Below are positions 9,830-19,703 of a stretch of DNA of 64,000 bases, in pieces. This DNA is from Buchnera aphidicola (Mindarus japonicus) (GTDB taxonomy: Bacteria > Pseudomonadota > Gammaproteobacteria > Enterobacterales > Enterobacteriaceae). Numbering within the stretch: the stretch's first letter is position 1; each line of letters begins with the position of its first letter. A program made the translations under genes and the position numbers. Below the pieces are notes generated by a model that was not told the origin of the DNA, did no database searches, and saw only the letters and a list, made by a program, of their open reading frames with translations. The stretch spans positions 477,203-541,202 of the forward strand of contig NZ_CP135030.1 in assembly GCF_039393905.1 (NCBI RefSeq), given 5' to 3'.

Positions 9830-10849
9830 ATGAAAAGAAAAAATATATATATTGCTTATACGGGTGGGACAATTGGAATGAAAAAATCTAATTTCGGTTA
9901 TATACCTGTATCTGGATATCTTCAAAAAAAAATAATGAAAATTCCAGATTTTCAAAAAAAAGAAATTCCTTTTTTTAGAATAAATGAATACAAACCATTA
10001 ATTGACTCTTCTAATATGACTCCTAACGAATGGAATATTATTGCTAATGATATTTACAAAAATTATAAAAAATACGATGGTTTTATTATTTTACATGGAA
10101 CTGATACAATGGCATATACTGCTTCAGCTCTTTCATTTATGCTTCAAAATTTAGAAAAACCTATTATTATTACTGGTTCTCAAATTCCTCTTTCAGAAAT
10201 TCGATCAGATGGTAGACAAAATTTGTTAAATGCTTTATTAATTGCTGCAAACTATCCAATTAATGAAGTTACATTATTTTTTAATCATAAATTGTTTAGA
10301 GGTAATCGTTCTACAAAATCTAATGCTAATGGATTTAATGCTTTTACTTCTCCTAATTTTCCTTGCTTATTAAAAGTAGGAATTAATATTTCTTGTAATT
10401 ATAAAGTTTCAAAAAAAAAATTTAATCAAAAACTTAAGTTGAATTCTATTACTCCTCAACCAATTGGAATTATTACTATTTATCCTGGTATTTCAGAAAA
10501 AATAATTCATAATTTTATTTTTCAACCATTAAAGGCATTAATATTATGCTCTTATGGTATTGGAAATGCTCCTCAAAATAAAAATTTTTTAAATGAATTA
10601 CATTCTGCCTCCAAACGAAACATTATTTTAGTTAATCTAACACAATGTATATCTGGAACAGTAAATATGTCTGGTTATGCAACTGGAAATGCTCTTTCTA
10701 ATGTAGGCGTAATTAGTGGTTATGACTTAACAATAGAAGCAGCATTAACTAAGTTACATTTTTTATTTAGTTGTTATAAATCTACAAAAGCAATTAAAAA
10801 AATTATGAAATCTAATCTTTGTGGAGAATTAACTCTTGAAAAAAAATAA
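9830..10849 (+). CDS. ansA: L-asparaginase I (cytoplasmic)
   Basis: 339 residues (E. coli AnsA 338). It hydrolyses asparagine to aspartate and ammonia. The two catalytic Thr motifs are present: YTGGTIGM with Thr14, and LHGTDTMAYTAS near residue 90. ITGSQIPLSEIRSDGRQNL is strongly conserved. No signal peptide is seen, matching the cytoplasmic type I enzyme. Host asparagine is a plausible substrate, so the enzyme may feed aspartate-family amino acid synthesis; that is inference. A run of ten A lies in the Ser-Lys-Lys-Lys codons at about 10411. Confidence 0.95.
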   Translation: MKRKNIYIAYTGGTIGMKKSNFGYIPVSGYLQKKIMKIPDFQKKEIPFFRINEYKPLIDSSNMTPNEWNIIANDIYKNYKKYDGFIILHGTDTMAYTASALSFMLQNLEKPIIITGSQIPLSEIRSDGRQNLLNALLIAANYPINEVTLFFNHKLFRGNRSTKSNANGFNAFTSPNFPCLLKVGINISCNYKVSKKKFNQKLKLNSITPQPIGIITIYPGISEKIIHNFIFQPLKALILCSYGIGNAPQNKNFLNELHSASKRNIILVNLTQCISGTVNMSGYATGNALSNVGVISGYDLTIEAALTKLHFLFSCYKSTKAIKKIMKSNLCGELTLEKK

Positions 10850-10871
10850 TATTTTTTATTTTTAAAAAAAA

Positions 10872-11447
10872 TTAATAAAATGAATGTTTTCCTTTTTTAT
10901 GTTCTGTTACATCTATAACTTTTTTAAGTTCAGGAAAATGTTTTAATAATTCTTTTTCAACTCCTGATTTTAATGTTATATGTGCCATTGAACATCCATT
11001 ACAACCTCCTTTAAACTCTAATACAGCATGTTTTTCTTCTGTAATATCTACTAAAGAAATTGAACCTCCATGCAAATTAAGTTTTGGATTAATTTTTTCA
11101 TTTAAAAAAACAATTATTTTATCTTTTAATGATGCCGAACGATTGAATAATGATTTTCTAACATACGGAGCATTTAAAACTAATCGAGAATTTTCATTTT
11201 CTTTTACAATATCTATTGTTGCATCTTTAAAATATAAAAATATAGAACTATTAATATAAATATTAAAATTTGAATATTTGATCTTTTTATCTAAAGAAGA
11301 TATATCGTTTTCGAAGCAATAGGTTAAACCACATTCCGCGGATTTAGTTCCTGGATTTTTTAAAAATATTCGAATATTTGTATTTTTTTTTTCTTTTGAT
11401 AAAAGATTAACAAAATAATCTTGAGCCGATTTTGAAATGTTGATCAT
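10872..11447 (-). CDS. nfuA: Fe-S biogenesis protein NfuA
   Basis: 191 residues, identical in length to E. coli NfuA. The N-terminal half is the degenerate A-type domain (NPGTKSAECGLTYC region). The C-terminal Nfu domain carries the cluster-binding CNGC in GGCNGCSMAHITLK and ends TEHKKGKHSFY like E. coli. NfuA carries a 4Fe-4S cluster between assembly and target proteins. With iscA lost from the isc cluster in this window, NfuA may be the main carrier; that is inference. It is divergent from bioH; gntX, which lies between them in E. coli, is absent. Confidence 0.96.
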   Translation of the reverse strand: MINISKSAQDYFVNLLSKEKKNTNIRIFLKNPGTKSAECGLTYCFENDISSLDKKIKYSNFNIYINSSIFLYFKDATIDIVKENENSRLVLNAPYVRKSLFNRSASLKDKIIVFLNEKINPKLNLHGGSISLVDITEEKHAVLEFKGGCNGCSMAHITLKSGVEKELLKHFPELKKVIDVTEHKKGKHSFY

Positions 11448-11570
11448 TTTTTATATAAAAATTAAACTAGTTAAAATTATTAATTATTATTACTTATATA
11501 TTTCTACTAAACAAGTACATCTTTTATTTTATATCATTAATCAATTAAATTATTTAATAACAATGAAATT

Positions 11571-12350
11571 ATGAAAAAATTTTACTTATATAGTATTGGA
11601 ACTGGATTACAAAATTTAGTTTTAGTTCACGGATATGGATTTGACTCAAAAATTTGGTTTTATCTTATTAAAAAACTAAAAAAATATTTTAAAATTTATG
11701 TTTTAGATTTACCTGGGTTTGGGAAAAATTATTTTTTTCCTGTATTAAAATTTGATCAATTAATTGAGTTAATTTCTATTTATATGCCTCCTAAGGCAAT
11801 TTGGATAGGTTGGTCTTTGGGGGGAATTATAGTTAATAAACTAGCTTTAATTTATCCTGAAAGAATTTTGTCAGTTATTAATGTTTCTTCTACTCCTTAT
11901 TTTTTAGAAGAAAAAAACTGGCCTGGGATAAAATTTAGTCAACTGTTAAAATTATCTTCTCTATTAAAAGAAAATTATAAGTTTTGTGTGAAAGATTTTT
12001 TTCAACAACAAATTTATATTAATAAAAAAAATATAAATTTAATTTATTTAAAAAAACTTGAAAAAATTATGTTATCTTCACTAATTCCTTCTAAATTAGC
12101 TCTAAAAGAAGGATTAAATGTTCTATGTTCTATAGATTTAAGAAAAAAAATGATAGAGTTCAAAGTTCCTTTACTTAGAATATATGGTTCATTAGATACT
12201 ATGGTACCTAAAAAAATTTCGAATATAGTAGATTCACTCTGTTCTCAATCAAAGTCTATTATTATTGAAAAAGCTGCTCATGCTCCCTTTTTAACTCATT
12301 TACAATATTTTTGTAAAATAATTATGCTATTTCAAAAATCGTTAAATTAA
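11571..12350 (+). CDS. bioH: Pimeloyl-ACP methyl ester esterase BioH
   Basis: 259 residues (E. coli 256). It is an alpha/beta hydrolase with the nucleophile elbow GWSLGG, acid YGSLDTMVP and base His in KAAHAPFLTH. LVHGYGFDSKIW forms the oxyanion loop. BioH removes the methyl from pimeloyl-ACP methyl ester to close the pimelate stage of biotin synthesis. The similarity is along the whole length (LDLPGFGK, PPKAIWIGWSLGG, SSTPYF..E..WPGIK). Presence of other bio genes cannot be checked here. Confidence 0.92.
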   Translation: MKKFYLYSIGTGLQNLVLVHGYGFDSKIWFYLIKKLKKYFKIYVLDLPGFGKNYFFPVLKFDQLIELISIYMPPKAIWIGWSLGGIIVNKLALIYPERILSVINVSSTPYFLEEKNWPGIKFSQLLKLSSLLKENYKFCVKDFFQQQIYINKKNINLIYLKKLEKIMLSSLIPSKLALKEGLNVLCSIDLRKKMIEFKVPLLRIYGSLDTMVPKKISNIVDSLCSQSKSIIIEKAAHAPFLTHLQYFCKIIMLFQKSLN

Positions 12351-12393
12351 AAAAGTTATTGTAATCCTACTTATTTTAAAAAAAGCGTAAAAA

Positions 12394-12445
12394 AATATTT
12401 TTTAGATAGTTTATATAAATAAAACATTTATTTAAACTATCTAAA
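12394..12445 (-). terminator. Intrinsic terminator of ssb
   Basis: A perfect 13-bp stem, TTTAGATAGTTTA at 12401-12413 with its complement at 12433-12445 and a 19-base loop. Read on the minus strand the stem is followed within three bases by a run of seven T. It lies between the convergent ends of bioH and ssb, 11 bases past the ssb stop. Confidence 0.65.
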
Positions 12446-12455
12446 TACAAACTTT

Positions 12456-12971
12456 CTAAAACGGAATATCTTCATCATCGAAGTCAATATCAGATATAGT
12501 ATTTACTGTGGATAATTTACTTTTATTATTTAAATTATTTTTAGTAGATTTCTTACTAAAAGATAATGATTTTGAATCCGAAGAAATGTGATTTTCATCT
12601 TTTATATTATTTGAATGCGAATGTCTATTACCTAACATTTGCATTGTTCCACCTATGTTAACAACAACCTCAGTTGTATATCGTTCTATACTATTTTTAT
12701 CTTGCCATTTTCTTGTTTGTAATGAACCTTCTATATATATTTGAGAACCTTTACGTAAATATTCTCCAGCAATTTCTGCTAATTTTCCAAATAAAACAAC
12801 TCTATGCCATTCTGTTTTTTCTTTATTTTCTCCGGTATTTTTATCTTTCCAAACATCCGATGTAGCTAAAGTTATATTAGATACTGCTGTTCCATTTGGC
12901 ATGTATCTTACTTCTGGATCTTGACCTAAATTTCCTATTAATATTACTTTATTAATACCTCTACTTGCCAT
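12456..12971 (-). CDS. ssb: Single-stranded DNA-binding protein
   Basis: 171 residues (E. coli 178). The N-terminal OB fold is nearly identical to E. coli ([36 protein letters not shown]). The middle is a low-complexity Ser/Asn/Lys linker in place of the Gly/Gln-rich one. The acidic tail DDEDIPF that recruits replication and repair partners is preserved. It covers single strands at the fork; DnaB and Rep are in the same window. It ends in a good hairpin terminator. Confidence 0.98.
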   Translation of the reverse strand: MASRGINKVILIGNLGQDPEVRYMPNGTAVSNITLATSDVWKDKNTGENKEKTEWHRVVLFGKLAEIAGEYLRKGSQIYIEGSLQTRKWQDKNSIERYTTEVVVNIGGTMQMLGNRHSHSNNIKDENHISSDSKSLSFSKKSTKNNLNNKSKLSTVNTISDIDFDDEDIPF

Positions 12972-13228
12972 TATTTATAATCCTCAAATGTATAATTTAA
13001 TTATATTAATTTAATTGCTTATAATAATATACACTATTATTGCTACTAAAATTAGTAAGTTAGTTTTTTTTAAATCTTTAACTTTTTAAAACTTATTTAC
13101 TAATATTTTATACATATATATAAATAAAAATTCATTATTTTTCTATAAAAATATATATATCATATATAATATATTTTAAAGAAAATTACTTGGTTGTTTT
13201 TCTAACGTTAATAAGTGTAAAAATAAAA

Positions 13229-14212
13229 ATGAAAATTTTAACAAAAAATTGTTATCATAAATTTTCTGTAGCTCCAATGCTTAATTATACTAACAAACAT
13301 TGCCGTTATTTTTTTAGAAAACTAACAAAAAGAGCACTTTTATATACAGAAATGATAGTTGCTAATGATTCTTTTAAAAAAATAGAAAAAAAAATGCTTT
13401 ATAATTCTCAAATTGAAAATCCCACTTCTATTCAACTAGCTGGGAGGATTCCAAAAAAAATAGCAAAATGCGCTAAATTAGCTTATTTAAAAGGATTTAA
13501 TGAAATTAACTTAAACGTTGGCTGTCCTTCAACTAAAGTTAATCAGGCCTGTTTTGGCGTTTCATTAATGAACGAAACGAATACAGTAAACCATATTATC
13601 CATTCCATTGCTGAATATGTTCCCATTCCTATTACAATTAAAACAAGAATTGGAATAGATAACCAAGATGACTACAATTTTCTTAGTAATTTTATATATG
13701 AAATTTCTAAAAATAATATTTGTAATACTTTCATAATTCATGCTAGAAAAGCAATATTGTTTAATATAAGTACAAAAAAAAATCTTCGAATTCCTAAGAT
13801 AAATTACGAATTCGTATATAAATTAAAACATGATTTTCCAGATTTAAAATTTGTTATTAATGGAAATATTAAATCAATTAATTCAGCTAAACAACATTTA
13901 AACAAAACAGATGGTGTAATGTTAGGTAGAGCAATATATAATAATCCATCTATTTTACAAAATGTAGACAATTTAATTTTTAATGAAAATTACAAACCTA
14001 TTAAAATGTTAAATATAATAGAAGAAATGTATCCTTATATTAAAAAAGAACTTTCTCTTGGAACACCATTACATCATATAACTAGACATTTTTTGAATGC
14101 ATTTTATGGAAAAAAGGGATCTTCTTTATGGAAAAAATATTTAAATAAAAACGCTATTAAGCATAATTCCGATTTAAAAGTTTTAGATAACGCTTTAAAA
14201 TTTATAACTTAA
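13229..14212 (+). CDS. dusA: tRNA-dihydrouridine synthase A
   Basis: 327 residues from the ATG at 13229 (E. coli about 330); the frame is open 13 codons further up but homology starts at KFSVAPMLNYTNKHCRYF. It reduces U20/U20a in the tRNA D-loop with FMN and NADPH. The active site Cys is in NVGCPSTKVNQACFG, and FIIHARKA, VINGNI and DGVMLGRAIYNNP mark the FMN barrel. In E. coli it is dusA-pspG-qor-dnaB; pspG and qor are gone and dnaB follows directly. Confidence 0.94.
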   Translation: MKILTKNCYHKFSVAPMLNYTNKHCRYFFRKLTKRALLYTEMIVANDSFKKIEKKMLYNSQIENPTSIQLAGRIPKKIAKCAKLAYLKGFNEINLNVGCPSTKVNQACFGVSLMNETNTVNHIIHSIAEYVPIPITIKTRIGIDNQDDYNFLSNFIYEISKNNICNTFIIHARKAILFNISTKKNLRIPKINYEFVYKLKHDFPDLKFVINGNIKSINSAKQHLNKTDGVMLGRAIYNNPSILQNVDNLIFNENYKPIKMLNIIEEMYPYIKKELSLGTPLHHITRHFLNAFYGKKGSSLWKKYLNKNAIKHNSDLKVLDNALKFIT

Positions 14213-14515
14213 TAAAAAAAAATATCTAAATTTATTTATTTGATCAATGTTTATAAACAAAAAAAAATTAATTAAGAAAATTATTTGATATAAGTATTTT
14301 TTTAAAAATATAATTAGGTTTTTAATAAAAAATCTTTTAAATAAATTTGTTTTCTAACAACTTTTAAATCATTAATATTTTCTGCTCATAAAATAAAATT
14401 TTTTATAAATGAAATTTTTATAAAAATAAAAAAATCAATTTTTTAAATAAAAAAATGTATTTTTTTTAAAAAAAAACTATTAACTACAAAATTAAATTTT
14501 GGTATTGTACTAAAT
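14213..14515. other. Spacer between dusA and dnaB
   Basis: 303 bases of A/T-rich DNA at the place where E. coli has pspG and qor. No open frame or RNA was recognised. It probably holds the dnaB promoter. Confidence 0.5.
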
Positions 14516-15904
14516 ATGATTAAAAATAAATTTTATCAAAAATTACAAACGAAAGAAGAATTTTTAAAAATTCCACCTCATTCTCTAGAAGCTGAACAAT
14601 CAGTTTTAGGAGGCTTAATGTTAGATAACGAATTGTGGGATATTATTTCTGATAAAATCGTTGTTAATGATTTTTTTAGTCAAGCACATAGAATAATTTT
14701 TTTAGAAATGCAACACTTGTTTAATCATGGTCATCCTATTGATCTAATTACTTTATCTGAATCCTTAGAACAAAAAGGAATATTAGATAATGCTGGAAGA
14801 TTTTCCTATCTTGCTGAATTATCTAAAAATACTCCTAGTACAGCTAATATTTCTGCCTATGCAGATATAATTAAAGAAAGAGCAGTTATTAGAGATATAA
14901 TATTAGTTGCTAATAAAATTGCAAATGCTGGATATAACCCTAAAGGAAAAAAAAGTGAAGAACTATTGGATTATGCTGAATCTAGCGTATTTAAAATTTC
15001 AGAAAATAGAAACAAAAATTATTCAGGTCCTAAAAATATTGAAGAAATTTTAGACATTACAGTTACAAAAATAGAAAAACTATTTAATACTCCGCAAGAT
15101 GGTATAACTGGATTAAATACAGGATATTCAGATCTTAATAAAAAAACTTCTGGTCTACAAAACTCTGAATTTATTATTATAGCGGCTAGACCATCTATGG
15201 GAAAAACTACTTTTGCTATGAATATTTGTGAAAATGCAGCAATGATATATGAAAAACCTGTTTTAATATTTAGTCTAGAAATGCCGGGAGAACAAATTAT
15301 GATACGAATGCTATCTTCTTTATCTAGAGTAAATCAAACAAATATTAGGACTGGGCAGTTAAGTGATGAAGATTGGTCAAGAATTTATGGAACTATTAAT
15401 ATATTATTAAAAAAAAAGAATATTTATATTGATGACTCCTCTGCTTTAACTCCTACAGATATTAGATCTAGAGCAAGAAGAGTTTATAGAGAAAACAATG
15501 GATTAAGCTTAATCATGATAGATTATCTCCAACTTATGCGTGTACCATCTTTGTCAGAAAATAGAACTTTAGAAATTGCAGAAGTATCAAGAAGTTTAAA
15601 AGCTTTAGCAAAAGAATTAAAAATTCCTATTATTGCTTTATCTCAATTAAATCGTTCTTTAGAACAAAGAGCTGATAAACGTCCTTTAAATTCGGACTTA
15701 AGAGAATCCGGCTCTCTAGAACAAGATGCTGATTTAATTATGTTTATTTATAGAGATGAAATTTATCATCAGAATAGCGATTTAAAAGGAATTGCTGAAA
15801 TTATTATTGGAAAACAAAGAAATGGTCCAATTGGAACTGTTAAATTAACATTTAACGGAAATTGGTCTAGATTTGATAATTATGCTAATCAGCATTATAA
15901 ATGA
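14516..15904 (+). CDS. dnaB: Replicative DNA helicase
   Basis: 462 residues (E. coli 471). The N-terminal domain begins KIPPHSLEAEQSVLGGLMLDN and the RecA-like motor has Walker A ARPSMGKTTFAMN and Walker B SLIMIDYLQLM. The C-terminal LSQLNRSLEQRADKRP and ESGSLEQDADL loops bind ssDNA. It is a hexameric 5'-3' helicase loaded at the origin. A 13-bp hairpin follows the stop. Confidence 0.98.
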   Translation: MIKNKFYQKLQTKEEFLKIPPHSLEAEQSVLGGLMLDNELWDIISDKIVVNDFFSQAHRIIFLEMQHLFNHGHPIDLITLSESLEQKGILDNAGRFSYLAELSKNTPSTANISAYADIIKERAVIRDIILVANKIANAGYNPKGKKSEELLDYAESSVFKISENRNKNYSGPKNIEEILDITVTKIEKLFNTPQDGITGLNTGYSDLNKKTSGLQNSEFIIIAARPSMGKTTFAMNICENAAMIYEKPVLIFSLEMPGEQIMIRMLSSLSRVNQTNIRTGQLSDEDWSRIYGTINILLKKKNIYIDDSSALTPTDIRSRARRVYRENNGLSLIMIDYLQLMRVPSLSENRTLEIAEVSRSLKALAKELKIPIIALSQLNRSLEQRADKRPLNSDLRESGSLEQDADLIMFIYRDEIYHQNSDLKGIAEIIIGKQRNGPIGTVKLTFNGNWSRFDNYANQHYK

Positions 15905-15957
15905 TTATTTGCTAATGCTTTTTTTAAAAAAAAAATTTAAAAACATAAAATTTATAC

Positions 15958-15994
15958 TTTATGGAAATAATTATTTTTAATTTATTTCCATAAA
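15958..15994 (+). terminator. Hairpin downstream of dnaB
   Basis: TTTATGGAAATAA at 15958-15970 pairs perfectly with TTATTTCCATAAA at 15982-15994 over an 11-base loop. A short T run follows about ten bases later. It lies 54 bases after the dnaB stop and before gshB, so it probably ends or attenuates dnaB transcription. Confidence 0.5.
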
Positions 15995-16047
15995 ATATAC
16001 ATTTTTACTTTATTAAATTAAAATCATAAAAATATTAGGGTAAAATT

Positions 16048-17004
16048 ATGAAAATTCATCTTGGAATAATTATGGATCCAATTTCTTTAATTAATATTAA
16101 AAAAGACTCTACTTTTGCAATGTTATTAACAGCTCAAGAAAGAAATTATATTATTTACTATATGGAATCAAAAGATATTTTTCTAAAAAAAAATAAAATT
16201 TATGGAAAAACAAAATATTTAACAGTTATTAATAATCAAAAAAAATGGTTCTCTTTTTCTAATAAAAAAATAACTTTGTTATCAACACTAAACGTTATTT
16301 TAGTAAGAAAAGATCCTCCTGTAAACATAGAATTTATTTATTTAACCTATTTACTAGATAAATTAAAAAAAGAAAATGTACTTATTATCAATAATCCTAC
16401 TAGCCTCCGAAATTATAATGAAAAATTATTAGCCACTAATTTTCCTGAAATCATACCAAAAACTTTAATGAGTAAAAAAATTTCTGAAATAAAAAAATTT
16501 TTACACAAATATAAAGATATAATCATTAAACCATTAGATGCAATGGGAGGAAAGTCTATTTTTAGAATAAAATATAACGATGAAAATAAACAAGTTATTT
16601 TAGAAACTATGACTAATAATGGAAAAAAATTTTGTTTATCTCAAGAATATGTTTCAGATATCAAACATGGAGATAAAAGGATACTGATAATAGATAATTA
16701 TATTGTTCCATTTTGCCTTACACGAATACCTCAAGAAGGGGAAAATAGAGCAAATCTAGCAGTTGGAGGTATCGGAATAGTAAACAAATTAAGCTCTCAA
16801 GATTATATGATTGCTAATCAAGTATTACCTTTTTTAAAGAAAAAAGAAATAATATTTGTTGGATTAGATGTTATTGGTAATAAACTAATTGAAGTAAACA
16901 TTACTAGCCCAACTGGAATCTGTCAGATTGAACATTTTTCTAATATTTCTATTACTAAAAAATTATTCTTTTTTATTGAAAATAAAATAGTAGATCAAAA
17001 TTAA
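16048..17004 (+). CDS. gshB: Glutathione synthetase
   Basis: 318 residues (E. coli 316). It joins gamma-glutamylcysteine and glycine using ATP. This ATP-grasp enzyme matches throughout: LGIIMDPISLINIKKDSTFAM at the start, VILVRKDPPVN, KPLDAMGGKSIFR for the ATP grasp, and INITSP near the end (seen as VNITSPTGICQIE). An AGGGT site precedes the ATG. ruvX follows, as in E. coli with intervening genes removed. Confidence 0.97.
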   Translation: MKIHLGIIMDPISLINIKKDSTFAMLLTAQERNYIIYYMESKDIFLKKNKIYGKTKYLTVINNQKKWFSFSNKKITLLSTLNVILVRKDPPVNIEFIYLTYLLDKLKKENVLIINNPTSLRNYNEKLLATNFPEIIPKTLMSKKISEIKKFLHKYKDIIIKPLDAMGGKSIFRIKYNDENKQVILETMTNNGKKFCLSQEYVSDIKHGDKRILIIDNYIVPFCLTRIPQEGENRANLAVGGIGIVNKLSSQDYMIANQVLPFLKKKEIIFVGLDVIGNKLIEVNITSPTGICQIEHFSNISITKKLFFFIENKIVDQN

Positions 17005-17118
17005 CCAATTATTTTTATAAATATAAATTTTTAATTTTTCTACTTTCATTTATATCAAATATCAAATTTAAAAAATTATATGTTAATATTAATTTTTAAA
17101 ATAAGGATAATTATTCGA

Positions 17119-17544
17119 TTGATAGTACTATCTTTTGATTTTGGCACTAAAATTATAGGAGTTGCTGTTGGAGAAACATCGTTTTCTACAATAAAAGTTT
17201 TAAAACACTTAAAATGTATTAAAAATCGTCCAAATTGGATTTCTATTAATGAATTAATTAATTATTGGAAACCTAATATAATTGTTGTTGGTCTGCCTGT
17301 ATATAAAAATAAAAAAAAACAAAATATAAATAAAAAAATAAAAAAATTTGCTGAAAATCTGAAGGAAAAATTTCAATTAAAAATAAAATTACATAATGAA
17401 TATCTTACTACTGTAGAGGCTAAAAATTATTTATTTAATAATGGAGGATTTAAAGCCCTAAAAAAAGGGAAGATTGATTCTTTATCAGCTGCTTTAATTT
17501 TAGAAAGTTGGTATTTTTCCTTGAAAAGTATTAAAAAAAAATAG
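17119..17544 (+). CDS. ruvX: Holliday-junction resolvase-like YqgF/RuvX (pre-16S rRNA nuclease)
   Basis: 141 residues from a TTG at 17119 (E. coli 138). An AAGGA lies 11 bases before the TTG, and homology begins right after it at VLSFDFGTKIIGVAVG. An ATG at 17080 would add 13 hydrophobic residues not found in the family. RNase H-like fold: the first acidic residue is in SFDFGTK, then VVGLP and the C-terminal KGKIDSLSAALILESW. YqgF trims pre-16S rRNA 5' ends. It follows gshB and is presumably cotranscribed. Confidence 0.88.
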   Translation: MIVLSFDFGTKIIGVAVGETSFSTIKVLKHLKCIKNRPNWISINELINYWKPNIIVVGLPVYKNKKKQNINKKIKKFAENLKEKFQLKIKLHNEYLTTVEAKNYLFNNGGFKALKKGKIDSLSAALILESWYFSLKSIKKK

Positions 17545-17623
17545 TTTTTTATTTAATTTACTTTTTTATTATGTTTTTATATAAAAAAATAATTTAAAAC
17601 TGTTGAATTAAAACATTTTTTTA

Positions 17624-17649
17624 TAACTTAACTGAATTCAGTTAAGTTA
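17624..17649. repeat. 26-bp perfect palindrome between ruvX and hemW
   Basis: The half site TAACTTAACTGAA is followed directly by its exact complement, 13 + 13 bases with no mismatch. As RNA it would form an 11-bp stem with an AATT loop. No proper T run follows, so it is either a weak terminator/processing site or a protein-binding site. Confidence 0.6.
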
Positions 17650-17710
17650 ATATTTTAAAAAAAATTCCTAATAAAAAATTTGTATAAATATAAATTTAAA
17701 TATTATCAAA

Positions 17711-18841
17711 ATGAAAAAACTACCTTTTATTAGTTTATATATTCATATTCCATGGTGTATTAAAAAATGTCCTTATTGTGATTTTCATTCATTTAAAAGA
17801 AAAAAAACAATACTTCCGGAAAAAAAATATATACATCATCTTTTGAAAGATTTAAAAAAAAATGCAGCATTAATAAATCATAGAAAAATAAATACTATTT
17901 TTATAGGAGGAGGTACTCCCAGTTTATTTAGTGGTAAAAGCATTAATTTTTTAATAAAAGAAATCAAAAAAATCGTTAATGTTATAAAAAATGCTGAAAT
18001 TACTATAGAAGCAAATCCAACTACTTTTGAAAGTGAAAAATTTTTAGAATATAAAAATTCCGGTATAAACAGATTATCTATTGGAATACAATCTTTTAAA
18101 AAAAATAGTTTAACTTATTTAAATCGTAATTACTCTATAAAAAATATTGAAAATTCTATAGAAATTGCTAAATTAGCTAATTTTGATCACATAAATTTTG
18201 ATTTAATGCATAGCTTACCAAATCAAACTTTAACTATGGCTTTATTTGACCTAAAAAAAGCAATTTCATTGAATCCATCACATATTTCTTGGTATCAATT
18301 AATGATAGAACCAAATACAAATTTTTTCCATATTAAACATAATTTTCCTAGTGAAAACACAATAAATAAAATTTTTGAAAAAGGTGAGGAAATTCTTATA
18401 TCTTCAGGATATAAAAAATATGAAATATCTTCGTACTTTAAAAAAAGTCCTTGTCTACATAATTTAAATTATTGGGAATTTGGAGATTATTTAGGAATAG
18501 GTTGTGGCGCACATAGTAAAATTACTCAACCTGATGGAAAAATTATTAGAATTTATAAACAAAAAAAAATACTAGATTTTATGAACGGTTTGTATATTTA
18601 TAAAATAAAAAAACTTTCTAAAAAAGATATTATTCTTGAATATTTTATGAATATACTACGTCTAGTAAAACCTATTAATCAAAAAGAATTTTACAAAAAA
18701 ACAGGATTAAGTAAAAAAAATATTTCTTTGTTCATCAAAAAAGCAATAAAGAAAAAATATTTGTTAAATAATCCAAATTATTGGATAACCACAAAAAAAG
18801 GAAAAGATTTTCTAAATGATTTATTAGAAGAATTTTGTTAA
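17711..18841 (+). CDS. hemW: Heme chaperone HemW (radical SAM, coproporphyrinogen oxidase-like)
   Basis: 376 residues (E. coli 378). The start KLPFISLYIHIPWCIKKCPYCDF has the radical SAM CxxxCxxC. Further signatures are TIFIGGGTPSLFS, ANPTTFE, NRLSIGIQSF and HINFDLMHSLPNQT. It is called HemN-like but lacks coproporphyrinogen activity in studied relatives and binds heme. Its role in a genome with few heme steps is unclear. It is convergent with trmB; a 9-bp hairpin (18841-18861) overlaps the stop codon. Confidence 0.93.
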   Translation: MKKLPFISLYIHIPWCIKKCPYCDFHSFKRKKTILPEKKYIHHLLKDLKKNAALINHRKINTIFIGGGTPSLFSGKSINFLIKEIKKIVNVIKNAEITIEANPTTFESEKFLEYKNSGINRLSIGIQSFKKNSLTYLNRNYSIKNIENSIEIAKLANFDHINFDLMHSLPNQTLTMALFDLKKAISLNPSHISWYQLMIEPNTNFFHIKHNFPSENTINKIFEKGEEILISSGYKKYEISSYFKKSPCLHNLNYWEFGDYLGIGCGAHSKITQPDGKIIRIYKQKKILDFMNGLYIYKIKKLSKKDIILEYFMNILRLVKPINQKEFYKKTGLSKKNISLFIKKAIKKKYLLNNPNYWITTKKGKDFLNDLLEEFC

Positions 18842-18861
18842 TTAAACAATACTTGTTTAAT
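18841..18861. terminator. Short hairpin at the hemW stop, possible bidirectional terminator
   Basis: ATTAAACAA pairs with TTGTTTAAT across a three-base TAC loop, starting at the last base of the hemW stop codon. It lies between the convergent hemW and trmB ends. The flanks lack a clear T run, so function as a terminator is only possible. Confidence 0.35.
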
Positions 18862-18886
18862 AATAATTAAACATTATAAAAAATAA

Positions 18887-19606
18887 TTATTTAAAACATT
18901 TGAACATCAATTCAAAAATATTATTTCCTAAAGCAATGCCTTTTCTTTCGAATTTTGTTATAGGTCTATTTTTTAATCTTTTGATATATTTTTTATTTTT
19001 TGATAGATTTATATATCCAGAAAAATTATTAAATATATCTAAAATTCCTTCAGCATATGTTTTAATATCAGTTGTTATATGAACAATTCCGTTGTTGATT
19101 AATTTTTCATAAATAATGTTGCAAAAATTTTTATTAACTATTCTTCTTTTTTTATGTCTTTGTTTTTCCCAAGGATCGGGAAAAAAAATTTGAATTTTTG
19201 ATAACGTATTTTTTCTTATCATATTAATTAAAACTTCAATTGCGTCATAGAAAATAATTTTTATATTTTTTATATTTTTTTTATTAATATAATTTAAACA
19301 TTTTCCTATTCCTGATTCATATACTTCTATTCCTAAAAAATTTTTTTCTGGATTTTGTATTGCCATTTCAACTAAAGATGTGCCAGTTCCAAACCCAATT
19401 TCTAACACAATAGGATTATCATTAAAAAATATTTGTTTCATATCTAAAAATTCTTTTTTAAATGTTATACCTAGTTTAGGCCATAAACTATTTATTGCTT
19501 TTATTTGAGATTTAGTAGTTCTTCCTCTTCTTATTACAAAACTTTGAATTTTTCGTAAAAAAATTTTTTTTTCACTATATTCTGTTATAGATAGATTATT
19601 TTTCAT
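18887..19606 (-). CDS. trmB: tRNA (guanine-N7-)-methyltransferase
   Basis: 239 residues, as in E. coli. It makes m7G46 in the variable loop of tRNAs. The SAM-binding motif is VLEIGFGTGTSLVEMA, and the TrmB signature FFPDPWEKQRHKKRRIV follows. The N-terminus (SFVIRRGRTTKSQ) also fits. It is divergent from mutY, the E. coli arrangement (trmB/mutY/yggX). Confidence 0.96.
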   Translation of the reverse strand: MKNNLSITEYSEKKIFLRKIQSFVIRRGRTTKSQIKAINSLWPKLGITFKKEFLDMKQIFFNDNPIVLEIGFGTGTSLVEMAIQNPEKNFLGIEVYESGIGKCLNYINKKNIKNIKIIFYDAIEVLINMIRKNTLSKIQIFFPDPWEKQRHKKRRIVNKNFCNIIYEKLINNGIVHITTDIKTYAEGILDIFNNFSGYINLSKNKKYIKRLKNRPITKFERKGIALGNNIFELMFKCFK

Positions 19607-19703
19607 ATTTCACCAAAATTTTTTTATTTGTGTAAAAAAATATTTAATTTTAAATTCAATTAAATTATCATAAAGATATATTAATCTGAATAAGGAAAAA
19701 AAG

